Shown: positions 1 to 8,690 of the stretch, piece by piece
Numbering within the stretch: position 1 is the first letter of the stretch
Layout of the letters: each line of letters starts with the position of its first letter
DNA from: Asticcacaulis machinosus
GTDB lineage: Bacteria; Pseudomonadota; Alphaproteobacteria; Caulobacterales; Caulobacteraceae
Direction: 5' to 3'
Length of the DNA: 64,000 bases
NCBI RefSeq assembly: GCF_028550435.1
Contig: NZ_JAQQKV010000001.1
Location: forward strand, 434,001 to 498,000
Made by a program: the position numbers and the translations under genes
Notes under the pieces: model-generated
What the model was told of the DNA's origin: nothing
Databases searched by the model: none
What the model saw: only the letters and a program-made list of their open reading frames with translations

Positions 1-142
1 TTCCCGCCGCAAAACATAGACATGATATAGTTTTAAACAAAAAAGTCGGTGACAGAAGCGATAAGATCGTTGCGTTTCGTCATTTGGGTAGGCATAAGGG
101 CCACCTCACACAGTCTGATATAAAGTGTGACGCTCTGATAGT

Positions 143-218
143 GCCGGTTTAGCTCAGCTGGTAGAGCAGCGGTTTTGTAAACCGAAGGTCGCGGGTTCGA
201 TTCCTGCAACCGGCACCA
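143..218 (+). tRNA. tRNA-Thr (anticodon TGT)
   Basis: A complete 76-base tRNA with encoded CCA. The 7-bp acceptor stem GCCGGTT pairs with AACCGGC. The D-arm is GCTC...GAGC, the anticodon loop is TTTGTAA (anticodon TGT, reading ACA), and the T-loop is the standard GTTCGATTC. The open frame running across it on the other strand is an artefact of the tRNA. Confidence 0.96.
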
Positions 219-354
219 TTCATATTTGAGCAGGCAAATAACACCGCTTCCAGATATCATTTTATCACGATTTCCTTATGCGCTCACACGCCGCATCGTA
301 TCTAAAATCGATTAGGTGTATTCTATGGTTGCCGCTCATAACAGGAGGACAATC

Positions 355-621
355 ATGACAACCTACAGCCATCGGTTTTTTGATAAGAATACTGGCGAAG
401 AAATTTACGCTTCGGATGATTTCCGTTTTACGGCTATCCCTGCGATTAATCACCGCATTTCCGATCCGGAATTTCGAGATCGATACGGCGGTCCGGCCGT
501 CGTAAATCGTATTGAAATCGGTGATTCCAATGCTGATGATGTAGAGCTTTTTGTATATGTCGATGGCGCCGAAGAAATCCTGAATACAGGAGATCAGGAA
601 GACAGCTACCGCCGCTCATGA
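355..621 (+). CDS. Small hypothetical protein (88 aa)
   Basis: An unrecognised 88-residue protein. The start at 355 is chosen because AGGAGG lies 6-8 bases upstream (about 343-348); the in-frame ATG at 316 has no such site. The product is acidic and charged, has no signal peptide or membrane segment, and is rich in Asp, Glu and Arg, suggesting a soluble cytoplasmic protein. It stands alone between the tRNA-Thr and the oppositely oriented GAF-VOC gene. No function can be proposed. Confidence 0.7.
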   Translation: MTTYSHRFFDKNTGEEIYASDDFRFTAIPAINHRISDPEFRDRYGGPAVVNRIEIGDSNADDVELFVYVDGAEEILNTGDQEDSYRRS

Positions 622-633
622 CCTAAGCCTGAC

Positions 634-1770
634 CTAGGGTAGATTTAATTGCCAGGAAACGCCGAACCGGTCTTTTACCCAGCCATACTTACGGCTAAAA
701 CCATAGTCGGCCAGTGACATAAGGGGTTCGCCCCCCGCCACCAGGGCTTCGTAAAGATGATTTATCTCACCTTCGCTTTCGCACACCATATAAAGCGATA
801 TGGCTGGCGTAAACGCAAACTCGTGGCGCACACTTGAATCAATCGCTATAAACGGCACGCGGTTAATCACGAAGGTGCAATGCGCTACACTTCCCTCGCG
901 CCCAGCCTCACCAGGGCCATAGCGCTTGATCAGGATGATCTCAGAATCCTTGAATAATGACGTGTAAAAATTTACAGCCTCTTCGCATACGCCATCAAAC
1001 ATCAGAAATGTTGCCAGATGCGGAGTATCGGGCGTGACAAGCGGATTACGCACCTCCGCAGCACCGCCTGTATGCTCTTCCTCAACAATCAGATCGATAT
1101 AATTGAACTCTGGGCGCAAGCGGGCCGCAGCGCCATCCTCTTTCATAATTTTCAAGTCATCAGATTGCTTGGCAATGCGAGCCTGCTGATGTTTCATAAT
1201 CTCAAAATTTTGTTTCAGATCTGCATAAAGTAATGCGTTTTCCATAGCCACGGACACCGTGTCCGCGAGGGCTTGCAAAACAAGCATTTCCTCTTCTGAA
1301 GGACGATGATTTATGGCCCAATACGCACCGATAGCCCCGATCGGGTCATCCCGGCGAATCGGCACCATTGTCATGCTTTGCACAAATGTGAGCCTGTAAG
1401 CTTCTTGAGGCACACGATCGTCGGCATATATATCTTCGATAACGGCAGCTTTGCGATTTATCATCACCCAACCACTGACGCATAAATGTATAGGAAAGCG
1501 CTTACCTTTCCATAAAGGCGCTATGGCCGTTTCGTCGACATAATAGCATTTATCGCCTTCACGAAGGACAAAGGTTGCACCGTCTGCATCCAGCAATTCA
1601 CGCGCGGCGTCACGCGCTATTCGGATAACTGTATTCACATCACGCGCATTAGATAGCGCCTGCACGACCTGAACCAGTCGCTCCATAGCCCGTGTATACA
1701 TGGCCGAATGCTCAATCGCCGTTTGCGGTAAAAACGGAGAACCGGATGATATAGAACGGGTTGTGGGCAT
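634..1770 (-). CDS. GAF domain - VOC (PhnB-like) fusion protein
   Basis: A 378-residue two-domain protein. Residues about 25-180 form a GAF domain of the type found before sensor kinases (a VIEDIYAD segment, then MVPIRRDDPIGAIGAYWA). Residues about 180-215 look helical and could be a linker coiled coil. Residues about 250-378 match the PhnB / 3-demethylubiquinone-methyltransferase-like VOC fold, with FYTSLF near its start, YGPGEAGREGSV in the middle, and KYGWVKDRFGVSWQL at the C-terminus. GGAGA precedes the ATG. No kinase or cyclase output domain is present, so the VOC domain takes the usual place of the output module. A small-molecule sensor coupled to a metal-dependent or binding VOC domain is plausible, but the function is unknown. 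Confidence 0.85.
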   Translation of the reverse strand: MPTTRSISSGSPFLPQTAIEHSAMYTRAMERLVQVVQALSNARDVNTVIRIARDAARELLDADGATFVLREGDKCYYVDETAIAPLWKGKRFPIHLCVSGWVMINRKAAVIEDIYADDRVPQEAYRLTFVQSMTMVPIRRDDPIGAIGAYWAINHRPSEEEMLVLQALADTVSVAMENALLYADLKQNFEIMKHQQARIAKQSDDLKIMKEDGAAARLRPEFNYIDLIVEEEHTGGAAEVRNPLVTPDTPHLATFLMFDGVCEEAVNFYTSLFKDSEIILIKRYGPGEAGREGSVAHCTFVINRVPFIAIDSSVRHEFAFTPAISLYMVCESEGEINHLYEALVAGGEPLMSLADYGFSRKYGWVKDRFGVSWQLNLP

Positions 1771-2014
1771 CGAAAAATGTCTCCGATTACGGCACCATTG
1801 CTACTCAATCATGTCGGGAATTTATTAATCCTCACTCAATAAGGATATAGTTTGAACGCAAAGCATGCGCAGGCAAAGACCCGAATTCACGGTAACCGAT
1901 CACATTGTTGCGACAATTTTTTAGACTTTACGATGAACGCTATTTAGCCCTCGCCAAATGAGAATGAGTCACGTAAAAACAGTTAATTTTATGAACTAAT
2001 GTAAGGTTTTGACT

Positions 2015-2515
2015 ATGCGGCATGGGGCGATTTCGGGAATTTTAACCTTAGGTCTCGGCCTTTGCCTAAGCGCCTGTGAACCTGCTCCGACACCTGTCGC
2101 AAATAATGAAACCCAAACGCCAGTCATGGCCGAGCCCTTAACTGAGGCCGAAAAAACACAAATTCTTGCATCACTCCCCGCACCTTATAATACCGCCAAT
2201 CTCGAAGACGGTAAAAAGCAGTTTGGCAAATGCCGCTCTTGCCATGTGCTTATTGAGACAACAGCAACAACAACCGGCCCGCACCTTTATGGTATTTTTG
2301 GGCGCAAGGCTGGGATTGAAGGCGGATATCCCTACTCTGAAGCCATGAAGGCCCATGATGTGGTTTGGGATTTTACCACGCTTGATGCGTTTCTGACCAA
2401 GCCACGCGACGCAGTTCCGGGCACCAAAATGGCATTTTTAGGCATCAAAGAAGCCAAGGATCGTGAGAACCTGCTGGCCTATATCGCGGTCGAAACTGCT
2501 AAGAAACCGCAGTAG
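2015..2515 (+). CDS. c-type cytochrome, predicted lipoprotein
   Basis: A 166-residue class I cytochrome c. An N-terminal hydrophobic stretch ends in a lipobox (LSAC, Cys21), so the protein is probably lipid-anchored facing the periplasm. The haem motif CRSCH is at residues 73-77 and the likely axial Met139 lies in GTKMAFLG, as in cytochromes c2/c550. The ATG at 2015 is preferred over the TTG at 2009 because GTAAGG sits nine bases upstream and because it gives a clean signal peptide. It probably shuttles electrons to a terminal oxidase. It converges on the outer-membrane protein gene with no intergenic space. Confidence 0.88.
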   Translation: MRHGAISGILTLGLGLCLSACEPAPTPVANNETQTPVMAEPLTEAEKTQILASLPAPYNTANLEDGKKQFGKCRSCHVLIETTATTTGPHLYGIFGRKAGIEGGYPYSEAMKAHDVVWDFTTLDAFLTKPRDAVPGTKMAFLGIKEAKDRENLLAYIAVETAKKPQ

Positions 2516-3301
2516 CTAAAACCGCTTCCATATTGATAAGGATAAAGCTTTAACCTGAGGAACATTCTCGCCCGACAGTGTTTGACGCGCGCCCAACTGC
2601 ACGCTGACATCCTGTTTAGTTCCCAAATGGCGCACAAGGCTTACCTCAGCGTTCACCCATTTCGCGCGCCCCCATGCTTCCTTATCGGTTTGCCCGGCAT
2701 AGACCTGTGTCATGACCAGCCATTTCGGATCGGGTTTTATCCCGACCGTCGCGTCCACCCTCACCTGATCGGCTCCTTTTTCGCGCCAGCGCTTCGCCAC
2801 CTGCACGTCAACGAAAGCATCCTTACCCGCAACCTTAAAACTTTTGCCACCATAGGCTCGCACTTCGGCTTCAGTGCCTTTGGATCTTGCCTGATCAAAA
2901 TCATTGCGGCGGCCTTTGCCCAGCCCTTCGACACCTGCGCCTACAGCTAAGATGGTCGTATCGCTCTTTACTAAGGTGGCGCGGCCTCCGACCTCCACTG
3001 ACCCCAATCCTGAATAGGATGTGCTATCGGTTTTGAAATCCTGATAATCAGCCTTGGCGTACACAGTTATGCGCTTGGTGATACCATAATCGCCGTAGAC
3101 CGACACATTACGCGTATCCCACTTTCCAATAGACGCTGTATTGCCATTGCCATTGCCATCAAAGCCTTTATCAGCCGTAGATGGCTCCAGTTTAATTATA
3201 ATTTGTCCCTGACCGCTTTCCTGAGGCCACGCACCGGCAACGCTTAGGCTGGGTACAAGTAAAAGGCCCATTACCGCAAACACACTATAGAAAAGCCTCA
3301 T
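2516..3301 (-). CDS. Predicted outer-membrane beta-barrel protein
   Basis: A 261-residue exported protein. The ATG at 3301 gives a typical signal peptide (MRLFYSVFAVMGLLL... cut near VAGA). The mature part alternates polar and hydrophobic residues in short strands, is rich in Gly, Thr and Lys, and ends in a terminal Phe (SIWKRF), the usual signature of barrels handled by the Bam machinery. An in-frame TTG further upstream would only add six residues before the signal peptide. I do not recognise the specific family. Its stop abuts the stop of the cytochrome gene on the other strand. Confidence 0.75.
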   Translation of the reverse strand: MRLFYSVFAVMGLLLVPSLSVAGAWPQESGQGQIIIKLEPSTADKGFDGNGNGNTASIGKWDTRNVSVYGDYGITKRITVYAKADYQDFKTDSTSYSGLGSVEVGGRATLVKSDTTILAVGAGVEGLGKGRRNDFDQARSKGTEAEVRAYGGKSFKVAGKDAFVDVQVAKRWREKGADQVRVDATVGIKPDPKWLVMTQVYAGQTDKEAWGRAKWVNAEVSLVRHLGTKQDVSVQLGARQTLSGENVPQVKALSLSIWKRF

Positions 3302-3377
3302 ACCCGCCCCCAGAGCCAATTCATTCGATAAATAAAGCCTTGGCCGAATCGGTAAAAAGTTCCCTAATTTGGCGAAT

Positions 3378-3860
3378 TCAGGCGGCGCGTGAAATCACCA
3401 GCTTACCTTCACTGACTTTCACGATTTTCACAGCTTCACGCACCTTGAGCCTGACGTCTCCATCCCCTTCAATGATCGCCGGCCACTCCACGCCATCATA
3501 GATCACGCGGCCCTCATTTAAGCCGCCAAAGCCTTCAAGCACAGTGGCAGTCTTACCGACTAAACGTTGCCCGGGATCATTGATGTCACCCGCTGGCGCG
3601 TCTTTTTTCATGAAGCGGCGTGACAGAATTGACAGCGTAAGTGTCAGTACAGAAAAGATAATGACCTGAAACACAAAGCCAATGGGCAGCCCGGTCAAGG
3701 TTAGTAATGCCACGACACCGGCTGATGCCGCAGGCCACAGCAGCCATTCTGTACCCAACATAATTTCAAGTCCGAGCACAATCACACCCAAGGTAAGCCA
3801 TACCCAAAAGGCCTGCATGCCCAGAGGCTCAGATGTCAAAAGCGTTGCAAAATCAGGCAT
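3378..3860 (-). CDS. NfeD family membrane protein
   Basis: A 160-residue NfeD-like protein, the partner usually encoded with stomatin/SPFH proteins. Residues about 15-80 hold two or three hydrophobic segments; after the basic RRFMKKD loop comes an OB-fold C-terminal domain (about 95-155; GQRLVGKTATVLEGF, VIYDGVEWPA). AGGAGA lies before the ATG. It is the second gene of a two-gene operon, 15 bases after the SPFH gene. Proteins of this pair act in membrane-domain organisation and quality control. This is the short NfeD form that lacks a ClpP-like protease domain. Confidence 0.9.
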   Translation of the reverse strand: MPDFATLLTSEPLGMQAFWVWLTLGVIVLGLEIMLGTEWLLWPAASAGVVALLTLTGLPIGFVFQVIIFSVLTLTLSILSRRFMKKDAPAGDINDPGQRLVGKTATVLEGFGGLNEGRVIYDGVEWPAIIEGDGDVRLKVREAVKIVKVSEGKLVISRAA

Positions 3861-3875
3861 ATTAATCTCCTGTCT

Positions 3876-4805
3876 TTACTTTTTAGCTGATGATTGATCG
3901 TTGGTTATGGATTTCACCAACTCGGTAACCCCGCCCACAGTCCCTGCCAGGCTCGACAATTCCGTCGGCAGTATGATGGTCTTGGTATTGGGTGAAGTGG
4001 CAAACTTACCGAAGGCCTCAACATACTTTTGGGCCACGAAATAGTTGATAGCGTTGACATCACCCTTGGCAATCGCTTCGGATACCATTTCCGTCGCCTT
4101 GGCCTCAGCCTCGGCCGCGCGTTCACGGGCCTCGGCGTCGCGGTAAGCCGCTTCCCGGCGCCCTTCAGCCTCCAGCACCGTCGCCTGCTTGTTGCCCTCA
4201 GCACGGGTAATTGCCGCCTGCTTATCGCCATCGGCTTCGATGATCTGGGCGCGGCGCTCACGTTCGGCTTTCATTTGGCGCGCCATCGAATCTGTAATAT
4301 CAAGAGGCGGTTTCAAATCTTTGATTTCAATTCGATTTACCTTTATGCCCCACGGACTCGTTGCCTGATCGATAACGGTAAGCAGGCGTGAATTAATCGA
4401 ATCGCGTTGAGACAAAACCTCGTCCAGTTCCATGCCACCAACGACAGTCCGCAGGTTGGTCATGGCCAACTGTGTGACCGCATTATCGAGATTGTCGACG
4501 CGGTAAGCCGCCGCAGCAGCATCTATCACCTGCGTAAAGACAATTCCATCGACCTTGACCACAACGTTATCCTTGGTGATGACCTCCTGCTGAGGCACAT
4601 CAACCACGCGTTCCATCATGTTGACACGGCGACCGATGCTCTCAACGAAAGGCGTCAGGAATGAAATACCGGGTTTTAGAGTACGGGTATAGCGACCGAA
4701 ACGCTCAACCGTGAACTCACGCCCCTGCGGTACAATCTTAATAATGCTGAAGGCGATGACGATCGCCAAAATAAGGATGACTGCGGAAAATGCGCTTACA
4801 AACAT
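3876..4805 (-). CDS. SPFH/band 7 (stomatin-like) membrane protein
   Basis: A 309-residue stomatin-type protein. An N-terminal hydrophobic segment (about 3-22) anchors it. The band 7 domain covers about 20-180, including VPQGREFTVERFGRYTRTLKPG and ITKDNVVVKVDGIVF-like strands. A long charged Ala/Glu/Arg helix follows (about 185-255; repeated EAEGRREAAYRDAEARERAAEA-like units). Length and order fit the QmcA/stomatin family. GAGGGA precedes the ATG. It pairs with the NfeD gene downstream, the classical arrangement, and is likely to form oligomeric membrane scaffolds. Confidence 0.92.
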   Translation of the reverse strand: MFVSAFSAVILILAIVIAFSIIKIVPQGREFTVERFGRYTRTLKPGISFLTPFVESIGRRVNMMERVVDVPQQEVITKDNVVVKVDGIVFTQVIDAAAAAYRVDNLDNAVTQLAMTNLRTVVGGMELDEVLSQRDSINSRLLTVIDQATSPWGIKVNRIEIKDLKPPLDITDSMARQMKAERERRAQIIEADGDKQAAITRAEGNKQATVLEAEGRREAAYRDAEARERAAEAEAKATEMVSEAIAKGDVNAINYFVAQKYVEAFGKFATSPNTKTIILPTELSSLAGTVGGVTELVKSITNDQSSAKK

Positions 4806-4863
4806 TCAGAGTTCCCTCTTGCCTTGTTTTGCCCGCCTGAACTCTACCTTAAATCACACGATT

Positions 4864-5313
4864 TCAAAGCTTAATCGGCCCGCCACGCCTCCTTAGCGCG
4901 CTTGATTTTAGGAGCACATCCTTAAGGTCATCCTCAACGACCAAATCCAATGCCGCCTCCAGCGTTACAAAACACGCCTGATCAGCATCGTCGCCTGCCA
5001 CAGGTTCTCCGGACACCCAGCGCGCCAGATAATCAATAAGCACATAATGAAACCCGTCCGGATACGCGGCGGATGGCGGCTCCATAATCTCATAAACTTC
5101 GATTAAGGCCCCCAGCTCGGCCTCAATGCCGGTCTCCTCTCGCAATTCGCGCAAAGCCGTTTGCGCGATCGGCTCAAAGCGATCCATCTTGCCGCCGGGT
5201 ATAGACCATTGCCCTTGGCGGGGCGCCCTGCCCCGCCGGATCAGCAAGACCTCATCGCCTCGCCAGCACACGACTCCTATCGCCGGTATCGGATAGTGAG
5301 TTTTGACTTGCAC
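4864..5313 (-). CDS. Nudix hydrolase
   Basis: A 149-residue Nudix protein. The Nudix box is complete at residues 41-63 (Gly41, Glu47, then REL.EETGI), so it should bind Mg2+ and hydrolyse a nucleoside diphosphate linked to another moiety. The start is a GTG at 5313 preceded by CGGAGA. The substrate cannot be read from the sequence; ADP-ribose-type or house-cleaning substrates are possible. It is divergent from the FAD-dependent dehydrogenase gene, and the two share the 75-base intergenic region. Confidence 0.9.
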   Translation of the reverse strand: MQVKTHYPIPAIGVVCWRGDEVLLIRRGRAPRQGQWSIPGGKMDRFEPIAQTALRELREETGIEAELGALIEVYEIMEPPSAAYPDGFHYVLIDYLARWVSGEPVAGDDADQACFVTLEAALDLVVEDDLKDVLLKSSALRRRGGPIKL

Positions 5314-5388
5314 TTACAGATTCTCCGTATAAACCCCAAGCCATATACGCCAGACACCCACAATAGCGTTGCTTTTAGGGATATTACC

Positions 5389-6822
5389 ATGACTGCCGCC
5401 GCCCAATTTGCTGAATGCCAACCTGTTGCTCCGGAAATTCTGGCTAAGATCAAGTCCGTATTGGGCGAAGGTAGCTATAGCGAAGATAGTTTACGCGTCG
5501 AAGCTAAATTGACCGAATGGCGCGGCAAATGGAAAGGCCACACGCCTCTGCTGGTGCTGCCCAAAACGACCGAGGAACTCTCAAAAGTTGTCAAAATCTG
5601 CTATGAACATGGCGTAGCAATTACGCCTCAAGGCGGCAATACAGGGCTGGTCGGTGGCCAGATACCATTTGGCGAAATTCTGGTATCACTTGAGCGTATG
5701 CGTACCATTCGTGATGTCGCCCCGACCGATGACACTATGGTGCTGGAGGCGGGTATCACATTGCTGGAGGCGCAAACGATTGCTGAAAAAGCGGGCCGTC
5801 ATTTCCCATTGTCTCTGGCGGCTGAGGGTACGGCCACAATAGGCGGTGTCATCAGTACCAATGCCGGCGGCACCGCGGTCCTGCGTTACGGCGTGACCCG
5901 CGATCTGGTGTCCGGTCTTGAGGTAGTTTTGCCGAATGGTGACATTTTCCACGGCCTGAAACGTCTGCGCAAAGACAATACCGGCTACGACCTCAAGCAA
6001 ATGTTCATTGGGGCCGAGGGCACACTGGGCATCATCACAGCAGCGTCGCTTAAGCTGTTTCCGGTGATGAATTCGCGTTCGGTTGCCATTGTCGGGTTTG
6101 AGACTTCCCAAAAAGCCATCGATCTTCTGGCCCGCGCCAAACAGGAAACGGGCGGTCAGGTCGAAGCGTTTGAGCTCATGGGGCGCTACGGTTTGTCGCT
6201 GGTGCTTAAGAACATCCCTGATACCCGCGAGCCTCTTGAGGGTGAATATCCGTGGTACGCTCTGATCGAAGTCGCTTCAGGCGATCCCGACGGCGCGGAA
6301 ACCTCGATGGAGCGCCTGCTGGGGGCCGCGTTTGAGGAAGAGTTAATCTTTGATGCGGCCATCGCTCAGAATGAGACCCAGGCTGCAGCTTTTTGGCGAC
6401 TGCGCGAAGAACATTCAGCCGCCGAAAAGGTCGAAGGGGCGGCCTGGAAGCACGACATATCTGTGCCCCTCTCCCGTATGGCCGAGTATATGGAAGAAGG
6501 TGCCAAGGCGATCGAAGCCTTCCTGCCCGGCGCTCGGCTGGTGGCTTTTGGTCACGTTGGCGATGGCAATGTCCACTTTAACGTCATAGTCCCGGAAGGT
6601 ATGGATACCAAAGCCTTCAATGACTTACGTGACGAAGGTTCCAAAGTGGTTCATGATCTGGTGCACCAGTATGAAGGCTCTATTTCGGCCGAACACGGCC
6701 TTGGGCGCATGAAAACTCAGGAAGCCCTGCTCTACAAAGATCCTACTGCAGTGGCCGCCATGCGCGCGGTGCGCCTGGCGCTTGATCCAAAACGGATTAT
6801 GAATCCCCACGTATTGTTCTGA
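5389..6822 (+). CDS. FAD-binding oxidoreductase, D-2-hydroxyacid dehydrogenase type
   Basis: A 477-residue flavoprotein of the GlcD / D-2-hydroxyglutarate dehydrogenase family. The N-terminal PCMH-type FAD domain (about 40-220) contains PQGGNTGLVGGQIP. The C-terminal FAD-oxidase domain (about 225-475) contains HVGDGNVHFN and SAEHGLGRMK, with metal-binding His residues typical of the family. The start at 5389 is chosen because TTTAGGGAT precedes it and because the longer frame runs back through the divergent Nudix gene. It probably oxidises D-2-hydroxyglutarate or D-lactate, passing electrons to a flavoprotein or quinone acceptor. Confidence 0.88.
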   Translation: MTAAAQFAECQPVAPEILAKIKSVLGEGSYSEDSLRVEAKLTEWRGKWKGHTPLLVLPKTTEELSKVVKICYEHGVAITPQGGNTGLVGGQIPFGEILVSLERMRTIRDVAPTDDTMVLEAGITLLEAQTIAEKAGRHFPLSLAAEGTATIGGVISTNAGGTAVLRYGVTRDLVSGLEVVLPNGDIFHGLKRLRKDNTGYDLKQMFIGAEGTLGIITAASLKLFPVMNSRSVAIVGFETSQKAIDLLARAKQETGGQVEAFELMGRYGLSLVLKNIPDTREPLEGEYPWYALIEVASGDPDGAETSMERLLGAAFEEELIFDAAIAQNETQAAAFWRLREEHSAAEKVEGAAWKHDISVPLSRMAEYMEEGAKAIEAFLPGARLVAFGHVGDGNVHFNVIVPEGMDTKAFNDLRDEGSKVVHDLVHQYEGSISAEHGLGRMKTQEALLYKDPTAVAAMRAVRLALDPKRIMNPHVLF

Positions 6823-7626
6823 TCATCCCTCAATCAGCAAGGCGCTATCGCTAAAAACCTTATCGACCAGTTGCGCAAGATCAATTGGGCGGAAAGGTTT
6901 GGTCAGAGATGCGTTAGCGCCATTCTCCACAGCTTGCTTTAGTGCACTGGCCTTTTCATGCTTCTGGGCCGAATCGACTGAATCCTCACCGGACATGGCA
7001 ATGATCCGCGCTTGCGGCCAGGTATCGTGAATGACCGAAATACCTTCTATCCCGCCCATGCCCGGCATAAAAATGTCGGTGATAATCATATCAACATGGG
7101 CAATATCAATCCGCACGAAGGCCTCCTCGACCGTTTGAGCCTCTGAAATCTGATAACCTTCTTTTGCCAGGGTTGACGCCACCAGCTTACGGGTTGTGCC
7201 GGAATCATCGATCACCAGAATATGCCGCGACCGCTGTGGCGCATTGCGCAAAATATTGACTTTGTCGATGATAGCTTTGATGTCAGGGATAGCAAACGGC
7301 TTACCGATGACAAAATCAGCTTGAGCCCGTCTGGCCATATTGAGGGTTGCCTTCAACACCTGACCACCCGCGCCACCAGCACTCATGACCGCGATCGGCA
7401 CACCGGTACTGAGTTTGCGAAAATCTGGCATGAGCATAAGCGTGTTAGCTGTGCCAATATAGACATCCAGCAACATCAGATCGACTGTTCTGTGCCTTAA
7501 CGCCTCAAAAACAGCGTCATGGTCAAAGCACAACAGCGTCGACCATCCCAGTTTTTCCATCATTTTAGAAATCAGTTGTGCCTGCGTGTGACTATCTTCG
7601 AGCACAAGAACCGTACCGGCTGACAT
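6823..7626 (-). CDS. Double-receiver response regulator (copy 1)
   Basis: A 267-residue protein made of two CheY-like receiver domains and nothing else. Receiver 1 (about 3-125) has the acidic pair in LEDS, the phospho-acceptor Asp54 in MLLDVY and Lys109 in GKPF. Receiver 2 (about 135-260) has VIDD, Asp184 in ITDIFMPGMGG and Lys in TKPF. There is no DNA-binding, GGDEF or kinase output. The ATG at 7626 is preferred to upstream TTG/GTG codons. A paralogue with the same acceptor positions lies directly upstream on the same strand. Both could act as phosphate sinks or relay proteins in a two-component network. Confidence 0.88.
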   Translation of the reverse strand: MSAGTVLVLEDSHTQAQLISKMMEKLGWSTLLCFDHDAVFEALRHRTVDLMLLDVYIGTANTLMLMPDFRKLSTGVPIAVMSAGGAGGQVLKATLNMARRAQADFVIGKPFAIPDIKAIIDKVNILRNAPQRSRHILVIDDSGTTRKLVASTLAKEGYQISEAQTVEEAFVRIDIAHVDMIITDIFMPGMGGIEGISVIHDTWPQARIIAMSGEDSVDSAQKHEKASALKQAVENGANASLTKPFRPIDLAQLVDKVFSDSALLIEG

Positions 7627-7723
7627 CACACAACACTCACACAAAATATGGGCATGTATGCCCGGTGCCTTTAGACTACATCAACAGGCTTAGCTTGAAG
7701 TTAATTCAGAGGCCCGTCAGGCC

Positions 7724-8512
7724 TTATGCCGCTAAAAACTTTTCAGATAAAACAGCGTCAACCAGCATCGTTAAATCAGATGCTGTAAACGGTTTAGGCA
7801 ACTGCGCGGTTGCCCCGATCTTGCGCGCCTCCGATAAAGCTTTCATGCAGTCGAGTTGCTCAAGTTCAGCCCCGGCCGACATGGCTATAACGTGAACTTC
7901 GGGCCACTGGCTGCGGATGATGTTGATCCCCTCCAGACCGCCCATGCCCGGCATGAAGATGTCCGTTATCACCACATCAACATGGGCAATATCAACACGC
8001 TCAAGCGCCTCCTCCATTGAGGCCGCTTCACTGACACGATAACCCTTATCATCCAAAGCCGCAGTCACCAGTTTGCGAATGACCCGGCAATCGTCGATGA
8101 CCAGCATGTGCTTACGGCGCAAAGGCTTGACTTGAATAAGTTTGGTTTGAGTAAGGATATTTGCGATAGCTTGCGGCGTAAAAGGCTTAGCCAGAACAAA
8201 ATCGGCTTTTGCTTGCCGTGCCATAGCCAGAGTTTCCTCGAGCACAGCCCCACCGGCACCACCAGACGTCATAACCGCAACGGGAACATCCGGCGCGCGC
8301 TCGCGTAAATTCGACATATATTTCAGCGTATTACCGTCGCTTACATAAACATCCAGCAACATCAGATCGACCTTGAAATCCCTTATCATGGAATAGGCCG
8401 TCTTTAGGTCATGACTGACAAGTGTAAGGCATCCCAGCCCTTCAAGTATGCGGGAGATCAACTGAGCCTGTACGCGACTATCTTCTAAAATCAGTACCGT
8501 ACCCAGAGACAT
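7724..8512 (-). CDS. Double-receiver response regulator (copy 2)
   Basis: A 262-residue paralogue of the neighbouring double-receiver protein. Receiver 1 has LEDS and Asp54 in MLLDVY; receiver 2 has VIDD and Asp184 in ITDIFMPGMGG; the conserved lysines lie in AKPF and PKPF. The identical spacing of both acceptors and shared segments such as SGGAGG and RIDIAHVD / RVDIAHVD indicate tandem gene duplication. It is transcribed first, about 100 bases before copy 1, so the two may be co-transcribed. No output domain is visible. Confidence 0.88.
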   Translation of the reverse strand: MSLGTVLILEDSRVQAQLISRILEGLGCLTLVSHDLKTAYSMIRDFKVDLMLLDVYVSDGNTLKYMSNLRERAPDVPVAVMTSGGAGGAVLEETLAMARQAKADFVLAKPFTPQAIANILTQTKLIQVKPLRRKHMLVIDDCRVIRKLVTAALDDKGYRVSEAASMEEALERVDIAHVDVVITDIFMPGMGGLEGINIIRSQWPEVHVIAMSAGAELEQLDCMKALSEARKIGATAQLPKPFTASDLTMLVDAVLSEKFLAA

Positions 8513-8690
8513 GCGCAGACCTTCTCCCAGACGTAATCATCAGATTACGTTCAATATGTATGTATATGATTAATACGCAAAAACGGCGTCACTAACCTTA
8601 TCTGCAAGACATTCTGAACACGTCTAAAAAGGATAAGGATACGCAAAACTACGGGTGACGACCTAAAGCAAATCAGTATAAAAAGTGTTC

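Noticed and set aside
33-260. A 75-aa minus-strand frame across the tRNA-Thr, and a 20-aa frame at 33-95 with a fair ribosome binding site
   Set aside because: The larger frame is the reverse read of a tRNA, and the smaller one is too short and shows no conservation signal. It could be the remnant of a lost gene, but nothing supports it.
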